Positions 55,292 to 62,972 of a stretch of DNA of 64,000 bases are shown here, in pieces. Position 1 is the first letter of the stretch. The number at the start of each line of letters is the position of its first letter. Source of the DNA: Thalassospira sp. HJ (GTDB taxonomy: Bacteria; Pseudomonadota; Alphaproteobacteria; Rhodospirillales; Thalassospiraceae); contig NZ_JYII01000006.1 in assembly GCF_000948415.1 (NCBI RefSeq), forward strand, positions 310,001-374,000, given 5' to 3'. The position numbers and the translations under genes are program-made. The notes beneath the pieces were generated by a model. That model was given only the letters and a program-made list of their open reading frames with translations, ran no database searches and was not told the origin of the DNA.

Positions 55292-56347
55292 TTAAGCTTC
55301 GCCGTTACGGCGTTTCATCGCATCAACCACCAGACACAGTTCTTCGAACAGAACCTGTGCCGCGATATGGGCGGTGTTGGTGGTAGCATCATATTGCGGG
55401 GCGACTTCGACAACATCCGCCCCGACAAAATCCAGTCCCTTAAGCCCGCGCAAAATTGCCAATGCCTCGCGCGAGGTCAGGCCACCGACTTCCGGCGTGC
55501 CGGTGCCCGGTGCGAAGGACGGATCCAGGCAATCAACATCAAAGGACAGATAAACCGGGCCATCGCCAACCACTTCACGGGCCTTGGCGATCACGGCATC
55601 AATGCCCATTTTCGGCACTTCTTCGGCATGGATCACCGTCATGCCGCTGTCATAGGAAAACTCCCAGACATATTCCGACGCGCCACGAATGCCGATCTGG
55701 ATGGTGCGTTCGGGATCAAGCACGCCATCCATCACCGCCTCGCGGAACGGGCCGCCATGATGGAAGCGTGATCCGTCATATTCGCCGCAGGTATCGCAAT
55801 GGGCATCAAGATGGATCATGCCGACCGGGCGATCCTTGCCGACGGCCTTCTGGATCGAATAGCTGATCGAATGATCGCCACCCACGGCAATCGGGATGAC
55901 GCCAGCACCGACAATCTTTTTGAAATAGGCTTCGATATCCTCGTGGCAGCTTTCCAGTGAATAGCGGCTGCGAAACGGTACATCGCCGATATCGGCAATG
56001 CGCGCCATGGCACCGGGCACCATGCGAAGGACATGTTCATACGGGCCGATGCGTTCGATATTGCGCACCGCGCGCGGACCAAGACGGGCACCCGCACGGT
56101 TACTCACACCGAGATCCATCGGAACCCCGACAAGCGCGATATCAAGACTTTCGAAATTCTCGCTCTCGGCGTCTGCAGCGAACGGCGCATCAAGGAAGGT
56201 CGGCACGCCGGCAAACGGCCATTTGCGCCCGCCACTTTCGGTAAATTGCGAGGCCGCGACTTCGCGGAAATGCGGGTCAAACATGTCCCCGCCTTTGGCG
56301 TTACCGTATTTTTCGCGCAGTTTGGCGAGCTTGTCGTTTGTGAACAT
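55292..56347 (-). CDS. Ureohydrolase (agmatinase/guanidinobutyrase type)
   Basis: A 351-residue binuclear-Mn ureohydrolase that splits a guanidino compound to an amine and urea. Mn ligands lie in AVGGDHSISY, HLDAHCDTCG and SFDVDCLDPSFAPGTGTPEVG, the last split across the active site. ATG 56347 has AGGAGG. Agmatine, guanidinobutyrate and guanidinopropionate are all possible substrates. No urease or polyamine gene is adjacent; the divergent LysR gene is its likely regulator. Confidence 0.9.
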   Translation of the reverse strand: MFTNDKLAKLREKYGNAKGGDMFDPHFREVAASQFTESGGRKWPFAGVPTFLDAPFAADAESENFESLDIALVGVPMDLGVSNRAGARLGPRAVRNIERIGPYEHVLRMVPGAMARIADIGDVPFRSRYSLESCHEDIEAYFKKIVGAGVIPIAVGGDHSISYSIQKAVGKDRPVGMIHLDAHCDTCGEYDGSRFHHGGPFREAVMDGVLDPERTIQIGIRGASEYVWEFSYDSGMTVIHAEEVPKMGIDAVIAKAREVVGDGPVYLSFDVDCLDPSFAPGTGTPEVGGLTSREALAILRGLKGLDFVGADVVEVAPQYDATTNTAHIAAQVLFEELCLVVDAMKRRNGEA

Positions 56348-56447
56348 GGGACCTCCTGAAACATTTGGCCAATCGGGACGGGTGGCCAAACTCATATGAT
56401 GCGCCGATCAGATCAAATTGCGTTGATTGGAAAAATCACGTATTTCT

Positions 56448-56483
56448 GAACTTTACTTTGGATATTCTCAAAGTAATGAGTTC
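56448..56483. promoter_or_regulatory. Strong dyad upstream of the ureohydrolase/LysR pair
   Basis: GAACT-T-TACTTTG-N8-CAAAGTA-ATG-AGTTC: 7-bp inner arms and 5-bp outer arms. It lies 20 bp before the LysR ATG and about 100 bp before the ureohydrolase start. It fits a LysR autoregulatory site. Confidence 0.7.
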
Positions 56484-56503
56484 TGACACAGGAACCCCGC
56501 CCG

Positions 56504-57412
56504 ATGTTTACGGAACAGGCCGATCTGAAGCTTTTGCGCATATTCCTGACCATCGTTGAGGCCGGGGGTTTTGCCGCGGCGCAAAGTGATCTCAATCTGT
56601 CACTTTCAACAATTTCAAGCTATGTCACCGCCCTTGAGACGCGGCTTGGCTTCACGCTGTGCAAGCGTGGCCGGGGCGGGTTTGCCCTGACACGCGAAGG
56701 CCAGGTGGTGTTTGAAGAAGCCCACCGGCTTTTCAAATCGGTCGCGCAATATGAAACCAAGATGCGGGCCCTTCGTGACAAGCTAAGCGGCACGCTGACC
56801 ATTGGCCTGACCGATAACACCATCACCGATCCCGGTGCCCGCCGGATCGAGAAAACCATCGCGCGGTTTATGGAACGGGCGCCAGATGTGACGCTGAATG
56901 TCGTGACCCATCCGCCCAATGATCTGCTGCGCGAGGTGGTGACGGATAATATCCAGATCGGGATTTGCAGCTTTCCGAAGACTGTTTTGGGCCTGCGCTA
57001 CATCCCGCTTTATGACGAGGTTCACCGGTTTTATTGCGGATCGGATCACCCGCTTTTCCCGCTGGCCGATGCGGAAATCGATATTGATGAAATCCGGCGT
57101 TATCGCCTGATCGGGCGCAAATCCTGGCTCGGTCGGGACTTGAAGGAATTCGCCATTTCGAGGCCACATGCCACCGTGTCGGACATGGAGGCCGAGGCAC
57201 GCCTGATCTTGTCGGGTGCTTTTTTGGGCTATCTGCCAGAACATTATGCCAAGCAGTTTATCGAGGCCGGGCGGATGCGCATGATCCTGCCCGAACGGCT
57301 GAAGGTGAATGTCACCTTTCAGGCCAGCCTTGATGACAGCAAGCAACCCGATCCGATCACCAAGATGTTCCTTGATATGCTGATCGCCGATTTCGCAGAT
57401 GCGGCTTCCTGA
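56504..57412 (+). CDS. LysR-family transcription regulator
   Basis: A 302-residue LysR regulator. The HTH (LRIFLTIVEAGGFAAAQSDLNLS in residues 9-31; split) and the effector domain (LTIGLTDNTITDPG, LREVVTDNIQIGICSF, RYIPLYDEVHRFYCG) are present. AGGAA lies upstream of ATG 56504. Divergent placement next to the ureohydrolase gene suggests it controls it. azlCD downstream could also be a target. Confidence 0.88.
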   Translation: MFTEQADLKLLRIFLTIVEAGGFAAAQSDLNLSLSTISSYVTALETRLGFTLCKRGRGGFALTREGQVVFEEAHRLFKSVAQYETKMRALRDKLSGTLTIGLTDNTITDPGARRIEKTIARFMERAPDVTLNVVTHPPNDLLREVVTDNIQIGICSFPKTVLGLRYIPLYDEVHRFYCGSDHPLFPLADAEIDIDEIRRYRLIGRKSWLGRDLKEFAISRPHATVSDMEAEARLILSGAFLGYLPEHYAKQFIEAGRMRMILPERLKVNVTFQASLDDSKQPDPITKMFLDMLIADFADAAS

Positions 57413-57577
57413 CGGACATGTGAAAAAGCGGCAATAGCAATATCGTCCAATACCGACTATCTGATATCGGCAATGATGGCGCCTGAAATAATGGCTCCTC
57501 GCCCACCAGCGATAAAAAAGGAAGTGCCGGTCGCCCCCAAAGAACCGGCACACAAGATTGAATAGGAAACGTCGGAC

Positions 57578-58423
57578 ATGTCACGCCCCGGACAGACCGA
57601 GAATCAGACCGAACACGCGCCCGAGAAGTCACCGCAGACCGGGCACTTTGACGCAGACACCATTCGGCGCGGCGCGATTGCCTGCCTGCCGCTTTTGCCC
57701 AGCACCATCATCTTTGGTGCGGTGCTTGGTGTGCTGTCTGCACAGCGTGGATTGTCGCTTAGCGAACTTTTATTCATGAGCCTCGCCGTCTTTGCCGGAT
57801 CAGCCCAGTTTGTGTCGGTCGATCTGTGGCGCGAAACCATTCCCAGTGCGACAATCATCATCGCAACTGCTGTGATCAATATGCGCTATGTCCTGATCGG
57901 CGCGTCGCTGCGCCCGGTGTTTCGCGGCCGCCCGCTTTGGGTCAAGGTCAGCGGCATGCATATGGTCGCCGATGAAAACTGGGCGGTAACCATGACGCAA
58001 AAGGATCTTGCCAATCCGGGCTTCCTGCTGGGCGGCGGGATATTCCTGGGTGTTGTCTGGGCAACCGGCAACACCGTGGGGTACTTGCTGGGCGGCGGCA
58101 TTCCCGACCCGGAAGTCTATGCGCTTGATTTCGCGTTTACGGCTGTATTCGCCGCACTCACCATTGGTATGTGGAAAGGTCGCGTTGACCTTTTGCCATG
58201 GATTGCGGCAGCGACTGGTTCGATCATCGGGCATTTCGTCTTGCCGGGAACCTGGTCCATTCTGGCCGGTGCGGGTGCCGGGGTGCTTGTGGCTGCCCTC
58301 ACATGGCGCGAAGACATGGATGATGACAGCCTTGAGGCCGAATGCGCCGTTGAAGGACGGGAGGCTTACGGCGCACCGGAAGGCATTACCGATGCCACAC
58401 CCGTCACGGAGACCGGAAAATGA
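57578..58423 (+). CDS. azlC: Branched-chain amino acid exporter large subunit (AzlC family)
   Basis: A 281-residue AzlC-family permease. The family's LPLLPSTIIFGAVLGVLSA, AVFAGSAQFVSVDLW and INMRYVLIGASLRP motifs are present, over about seven hydrophobic segments. AzlCD pairs export branched-chain or other amino acids. It overlaps azlD by 4 nt. Confidence 0.9.
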   Translation: MSRPGQTENQTEHAPEKSPQTGHFDADTIRRGAIACLPLLPSTIIFGAVLGVLSAQRGLSLSELLFMSLAVFAGSAQFVSVDLWRETIPSATIIIATAVINMRYVLIGASLRPVFRGRPLWVKVSGMHMVADENWAVTMTQKDLANPGFLLGGGIFLGVVWATGNTVGYLLGGGIPDPEVYALDFAFTAVFAALTIGMWKGRVDLLPWIAAATGSIIGHFVLPGTWSILAGAGAGVLVAALTWREDMDDDSLEAECAVEGREAYGAPEGITDATPVTETGK

Positions 58424-58749
58424 CCCAGTTCCCCGATCTGACAAGCTTCAGCCTTGAGGCCGTTTTAACCATCCTTGGCATGGCAGCGGTGACCTATGGC
58501 ATGCGCCTTGGTGGTCTTTTGATGGCAGATCGCTTGCCGCAACATGGCCGTTGGGCCCATGTTCTGGAACGCCTGCCCGGTGCGGTTCTGATTTCCGTCT
58601 GGGTGCCAAGTGCGCTTTCGGCGGGTGCGATCGGCATTGCCGGGGCGGCGGCCACCGTGATTACCATGGCGGTTGCCCGCAACCTGTTTGCCGCGATGGC
58701 GGTCGGTATGGTTCTGGTCGGTGTTGGTCGATATTTCATCGGCAACTAA
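58420..58749 (+). CDS. azlD: AzlD-family exporter small subunit
   Basis: A 109-residue partner of AzlC with four hydrophobic segments (MAAVTYGMRLGGLL, ERLPGAVLISVWVPSA, IAGAAATVITMAVARN, AAMAVGMVLVGVGRYF). It starts inside the azlC stop (ATGA) and ends at a terminator. Confidence 0.88.
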   Translation: MTQFPDLTSFSLEAVLTILGMAAVTYGMRLGGLLMADRLPQHGRWAHVLERLPGAVLISVWVPSALSAGAIGIAGAAATVITMAVARNLFAAMAVGMVLVGVGRYFIGN

Positions 58750-58771
58750 TCATCCACCGAAGAACACAAAG

Positions 58772-58803
58772 AAAAAGCCGCCCTCATCAAAGGGCGGCTT
58801 TTT
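58772..58803. terminator. azlCD / prfC bidirectional terminator
   Basis: Perfect 13-bp stem AAAAAGCCGCCCT / AGGGCGGCTTTTT with a CATCAA loop, between convergent genes. Confidence 0.92.
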
Positions 58804-58824
58804 ACATTTAATGGCAGGCGATGA

Positions 58825-60417
58825 TTACGCCGCAATCAGGTTCTGTTCGCGGGTGGATTCGAACTTGAGGTTCGGCCAATCGTTTTGCGTGGTTTCGAGA
58901 TGCCAGGCATTTCGCGCGATGAAGACCAGCGTTTCGTCATGATCTTCAAACAGAGCGGACTGGTTGGTATCGCGGAATTTCTTGATTTCCGCCGGATCAC
59001 CAACCACCCAGCGCGCGGCATAGGCCGGGGTCTGTTCGAAATGCACCTTGATGCCGTATTCGGCCGAGATGCGTTCTTTCAAAACCTCGAACTGCAGCTG
59101 CCCGACCACGCCGACAATCCAGTCAGCACCCATCATCGGTTTGAAGACCTGTGATGCGCCTTCTTCGGCGAGCTGTTCAAGTGCGCGCTGAAGGTGCTTG
59201 CCCTTGAGCGGATCATCCAGACGGACTTTCTGCAGCAATTCCGGAGCAAAGGCCGGCACACCCCGGAAGCGAAGGTCTTCGCCCTCGGTCAGGGTATCAC
59301 CGATACGCAAGGTCCCGTGGTTCGGAATGCCGATGATATCGCCCGGCCAGGCTTCTTCGGCAATGTCACGTTCATTGGCAAAGAACAGCATCGGGTTATG
59401 CACCGCCATCAGTTTGCCGGCACGAACGTGCTTGAGCTTCATGCCACGTTTGAAGTGGCCAGAGCACAGACGAATAAACGCAATGCGGTCACGGTGGTTC
59501 GGGTCAATGTTGGCCTGCACCTTGAAGACAAAGCCCGCCACCTTTGGCTCAACGGCCTCGACCAGACGCGTTGCCGCTTCCTGCGGGCGCGGGGTCGGTG
59601 CGATTTCGCCAATGCCGCGCAGCAATTCACGCACGCCAAAGTTATTGACAGCCGAGCCAAAGAAGACCGGGGTCAGATGCCCTTCGCGATAGCTTTGCAG
59701 ATCAAATGGCGGGCACATTTCGCGCACCATTTCGACTTCTTCGCGCAGCTTTTCGAGAAGATAATCCGGGATCAGTTCATCAAGCTTCGGATCATCAAGA
59801 CCCTTGATCGGAATGGCTTCCTTGACGACGTTGCCGCCTTTTTCCATGAACAGAAGCTGATCATTGACCAGATCGTAACAGCCATGGAAATCACGGCCCG
59901 AGCCGATCGGCCAGGTTACCGGCGAGACATCAAGGGCAAGATCCTGTTCGATCTGATCAATCAGTTCGAACGAATCACGGGCTTCGCGGTCAAGCTTGTT
60001 GACGAAGGTCGTGATCGGCACGTCACGCAGACGGCAGACCTCAAACAGCTTGCGCGTCTGGGCCTCGATGCCCTTCGCACCGTCAATCACCATGACGGCG
60101 GAATCAACTGCGGTCAGCACGCGATAGGTATCTTCGGAAAAGTCTTCGTGGCCCGGCGTATCAAGCAGGTTGAAGATGTTCTTTTCAAACTCGAAGGTCA
60201 TCACAGCCGAGGATACGGAAATACCGCGGTCCTGTTCGATCTTCATAAAGTCCGAACGGGCACCCTTCTGTTCCTTTTTCGCCTTCACCGCACCGGCCAT
60301 CTGAATGGCACCCCCGAACAGCAGCAGCTTTTCGGTCAGGGTCGTTTTACCCGCATCCGGGTGGGCAATGATGGCAAAGGTACGACGACGCGATACCTGC
60401 TGGTCAATCATCGACAT
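58825..60417 (-). CDS. prfC: Peptide chain release factor 3
   Basis: A translational GTPase (530 aa) that removes RF1 or RF2 after termination. G1 is AHPDAGKTTLTEKLL, G2 lies in EQDRGISVSSAVM, G3 is DTPGHEDF and G4 is NKLDR. The RF3-type C-terminal domain follows. ATG 60417 (MSMIDQQVSRRRTF) is preferred; ATG 60411 and a TTG at 60426 are alternatives with no clear ribosome site. Confidence 0.95.
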   Translation of the reverse strand: MSMIDQQVSRRRTFAIIAHPDAGKTTLTEKLLLFGGAIQMAGAVKAKKEQKGARSDFMKIEQDRGISVSSAVMTFEFEKNIFNLLDTPGHEDFSEDTYRVLTAVDSAVMVIDGAKGIEAQTRKLFEVCRLRDVPITTFVNKLDREARDSFELIDQIEQDLALDVSPVTWPIGSGRDFHGCYDLVNDQLLFMEKGGNVVKEAIPIKGLDDPKLDELIPDYLLEKLREEVEMVREMCPPFDLQSYREGHLTPVFFGSAVNNFGVRELLRGIGEIAPTPRPQEAATRLVEAVEPKVAGFVFKVQANIDPNHRDRIAFIRLCSGHFKRGMKLKHVRAGKLMAVHNPMLFFANERDIAEEAWPGDIIGIPNHGTLRIGDTLTEGEDLRFRGVPAFAPELLQKVRLDDPLKGKHLQRALEQLAEEGASQVFKPMMGADWIVGVVGQLQFEVLKERISAEYGIKVHFEQTPAYAARWVVGDPAEIKKFRDTNQSALFEDHDETLVFIARNAWHLETTQNDWPNLKFESTREQNLIAA

Positions 60418-60520
60418 GGTTATCAACTTTAATCCGATATGAATTTCTTGGCGCGCAATGTAGCGATTTTTAACGGTATTGCCACCGTGAAATCATCATA
60501 TCGGACATGAAGCGGACGGT

Positions 60521-61558
60521 TTAACGCAGCCAAAACTGCGAAATGACGCCGATTGCAAACGAACCGACCAGCGCATAGACCAGATAAAGCGCAAAGACCG
60601 GCTTTTTGACCAACGCAAAGACAGCGATGGCGGCCGGGATAGATGAAACACCACCGGCCACCAGAAATGCCATTGCCGCCCCCGACTGCATGCCCTGGGC
60701 AATCAGGCCTTCCATGATCGGAAGGGCGGCATAGCCGTTCAAATAGGCCGGCACCCCGACAACGGTGGCAATCGCGATCGGTGCCAACCCGTCCCCACCG
60801 AGCAATCCACTGACACTTTCGGCCGGAACATAGGCAACCATGATGCTTTCAAGCAGGAAGGCGAAAGCAAGCCATTTGCCGAGAAAGATCATGTTCGAGA
60901 TAGCCGAGATACGGAACTTTTTGATCCGTTCATCATCCTGCCAGAACTTCCAGAAGACGGCCTTGTGCGAGCGGACCTTCGCACCACCGCATCCGCCATT
61001 ACCAACGCCGTCGCGCAGCGGATCGGAAAGAAATCCCTGCGCCCCCAGCCACATGGTGACAAAGCCGCCCATCAAACCAAGCGCAATGGCGGAAATCATT
61101 TTGATTACGGCAAAATCAGTCCCAAGCGTCCCCATGGTCAGAACAAACATCGCCGGATCAATCACGGGGCTTGCGAGCCAGAACGCCATGACCGGGGCCA
61201 GCGGAACCCCCATGGCCAAAAGGGCTGCAATCAACGGGATCACCCCGCAGGAGCAAAAGGGCGACAGCGCACCAAAGGCGGCAGCAGTAAAGACCATGCG
61301 CACAGGCCGCCCGGCAAAAGCACGTGAAATCAGGTTATCGGCGCCGGTTGCCGTGGCATAGGCGGCAATCCCGATGGAAAGGACAAGGAACGGTGCGGTT
61401 TCGGCAAAGGAATGGGCCGTGAACAGCACACTTGGCACAAATTGCGGCGCATCGAAGATAAAGATCGCGGCAAGGATGATGCAGGCAGCCAGCAAAACCC
61501 GATCAATCTGTCGTGCAGATGACCCGAAGCGGCGCAATTGAACTGTCAGGGCACTCAT
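60521..61558 (-). CDS. PF03773-type permease (ArsP-like)
   Basis: A 345-residue permease of the ArsP/DUF318 family, with about eight hydrophobic segments. The hallmark FCSCGVIPLIAALLAMG is in a membrane segment; a second family motif PAYLNGYAALPIMEGLI is near the C-terminus. ArsP members export trivalent organoarsenicals, but others are of unknown substrate. ATG 61558 is 8 nt after AGGGAT. A Cys-rich hydrophilic loop (GVGNGGCGGAK) lies mid-protein. It is downstream of an ArsR gene on the same strand. Confidence 0.85.
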   Translation of the reverse strand: MSALTVQLRRFGSSARQIDRVLLAACIILAAIFIFDAPQFVPSVLFTAHSFAETAPFLVLSIGIAAYATATGADNLISRAFAGRPVRMVFTAAAFGALSPFCSCGVIPLIAALLAMGVPLAPVMAFWLASPVIDPAMFVLTMGTLGTDFAVIKMISAIALGLMGGFVTMWLGAQGFLSDPLRDGVGNGGCGGAKVRSHKAVFWKFWQDDERIKKFRISAISNMIFLGKWLAFAFLLESIMVAYVPAESVSGLLGGDGLAPIAIATVVGVPAYLNGYAALPIMEGLIAQGMQSGAAMAFLVAGGVSSIPAAIAVFALVKKPVFALYLVYALVGSFAIGVISQFWLR

Positions 61559-61609
61559 ATCCATATCCCTAGAAAATTAGTTTCTTTAGCTCAAAAAAAG
61601 AGGCCCGAC

Positions 61610-61933
61610 CTAGCAGGCCCTTTCTTCTTCACCGGCAATCTCAAGATCAATCCCGCTGCAGCATTCATCGGTGATGAAGCCGACAAGATCTCGCATCACA
61701 TCAAAATCCGCCCGATTGCGGGTTTCACGGCCCAGCTTTTCCTGTTTGACCAGACCGGCCTGAACCAGATTCCCCAGATGATGGGAAAGGGTCGAAGCCG
61801 GAAGGCCAAGCAGTCGACCGATATCGCCAATGTTAAGGCCATCGTCGCCTGCCTTGACCAGCAGGCGATAAATTTTCAAACGGGCTTCGTGACCCAGGGC
61901 GGCAAAGGCCGGTGCGATGTTTTTTTCACTCAT
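61610..61933 (-). CDS. ArsR-family regulator 1
   Basis: A 107-residue ArsR/SmtB repressor. The winged-helix HTH (IGDIGRLLGLPASTLSHHL) is central. The C-terminal ITDECC places vicinal Cys at 91-92, with a further Cys at 107. Arsenite-binding repressors of the Acidithiobacillus type use a C-terminal Cys cluster like this. It precedes the PF03773 permease by about 50 bp and is divergent from ArsR 2. TATAACTA-type dyad upstream. Confidence 0.9.
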   Translation of the reverse strand: MSEKNIAPAFAALGHEARLKIYRLLVKAGDDGLNIGDIGRLLGLPASTLSHHLGNLVQAGLVKQEKLGRETRNRADFDVMRDLVGFITDECCSGIDLEIAGEEERAC

Positions 61934-61942
61934 TCCGCAATT

Positions 61943-61962
61943 ATAACTATATTACTAGTTAT
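61943..61962. promoter_or_regulatory. Dyad just upstream of ArsR 1
   Basis: ATAACTA-TATTAC-TAGTTAT, perfect 7-bp arms about a 6-bp spacer, 10-29 bp before the ArsR 1 start. Candidate ArsR operator. Confidence 0.6.
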
Positions 61963-62073
61963 TTAAATGTATTTTTTTTCGACACCATTAACACATTGAT
62001 ATTAATTGTCTTTTGACGTTTTAGGCAACAATTGAACCGACTGAAATACAAATGTCACTTGTCAAAAAGTCAA

Positions 62074-62095
62074 TATGTCGATATTTCCCGACATA
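62074..62095. promoter_or_regulatory. Dyad overlapping the ArsR 2 start
   Basis: TATGTCG-N8-CGACATA, perfect 7-bp arms. The right arm ends in the A of the ArsR 2 ATG. Candidate autoregulatory operator. It differs from the ArsR 1 dyad, suggesting distinct specificity. Confidence 0.5.
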
Positions 62096-62427
62096 TGGAA
62101 ACAAAACACGCAATCAGCGCCCTTGGCGCCCTGGCACAGGAACACAGACTGGCGGCTTTCCGGTTGCTGGTCCGGGCGGGGAATGATGGCATTGCCGCGG
62201 GCGAACTGGCCCGGCAGCTGTCGATCCCGCACAACACCATGTCATCGCACCTGACCACCCTTAGTCAGGCCGGACTGATCACCAACACACGCGAAGGCCG
62301 GTCGATCATTTACCGGATTGTCCCCGACGCGATGCGCGATCTTCTGGGGTTCCTTGCCGATGACTGCTGCCATGGCCGCCCGGAACTTTGCGGAATTGTT
62401 CGGCCATCAAATGACGGCTGCTGTTAG
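62095..62427 (+). CDS. arsR: ArsR-family arsenic repressor 2
   Basis: A 110-residue ArsR repressor. The HTH is ELARQLSIPHNTMSSHL. The C-terminus has DDCCHGRPELC (C91, C92, C99) and ends in CC (109-110), a likely As(III) site. ATG 62095 (METKHAISALGALAQEHR) matches the ArsR 1 start region; a 21-codon upstream extension is unlikely. It heads arsR-arsC-acr3. Confidence 0.9.
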   Translation: METKHAISALGALAQEHRLAAFRLLVRAGNDGIAAGELARQLSIPHNTMSSHLTTLSQAGLITNTREGRSIIYRIVPDAMRDLLGFLADDCCHGRPELCGIVRPSNDGCC

Positions 62428-62459
62428 TTCACAACGCCTTTTGCAGAGGATAATTCGCC

Positions 62460-62972
62460 ATGTCTGGTGGTACCTACAACGTGCTTTTCCTGTGCCGCGC
62501 CAATTCGGCAAGAAGCATCATGGCCGAAGCCATCTTGAAAAAAGAAGGCCATGATCATTTCTTTGGCTATAGTGCTGGCTCACACCCGCGCGGTGAAATA
62601 CATCCGTACGCTCGCGAACTTCTGGAAAGCCTGGGTCATGATATGGCGAAGTTTTCCTCCAAAGACATGGAAACCTATGCGGGTCAGGATGAAATCAAAT
62701 TTGATTTCGTCTTTACGGTTTGTGACGCCACGGCAAATGAAGACTGCCCAATTTTTCCCGGCTCGCCAATGACCGCCCATTGGGGTGTGCCCGATCCAGC
62801 AGGGGCCGAAGGCAGCGAAGCAGAAAAACGCCTGGCATTTGCTGAAACCTATCGCATGTTGCGCAACCGGATTTCGATCTTCACCAGCCTCCCGTTCAAG
62901 TCTCTCGACCGGCTGTCTCTTCAAAATGAACTCGACAAGATCGGGAAAATCTCGAGCAGCGAGGAAGCATGA
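62460..62972 (+). CDS. arsC: Arsenate reductase (LMW-phosphatase type)
   Basis: A 170-residue arsenate reductase of the low-molecular-weight phosphatase fold. The catalytic loop CRANSARS (C12-x5-R18) is near the N-terminus. VFTVCDATANEDCPIFPG holds the further Cys of the intramolecular relay. Length is a little above the usual ~140 because of the C-terminal helix region. Its last 4 nt (ATGA) overlap the acr3 start. Confidence 0.92.
   Translation: MSGGTYNVLFLCRANSARSIMAEAILKKEGHDHFFGYSAGSHPRGEIHPYARELLESLGHDMAKFSSKDMETYAGQDEIKFDFVFTVCDATANEDCPIFPGSPMTAHWGVPDPAGAEGSEAEKRLAFAETYRMLRNRISIFTSLPFKSLDRLSLQNELDKIGKISSSEEA

Noticed and set aside
59194-60432. 412-aa plus-strand ORF opposite prfC
   Set aside because: Antisense to a conserved GTPase with all G motifs; composition is atypical of real proteins.
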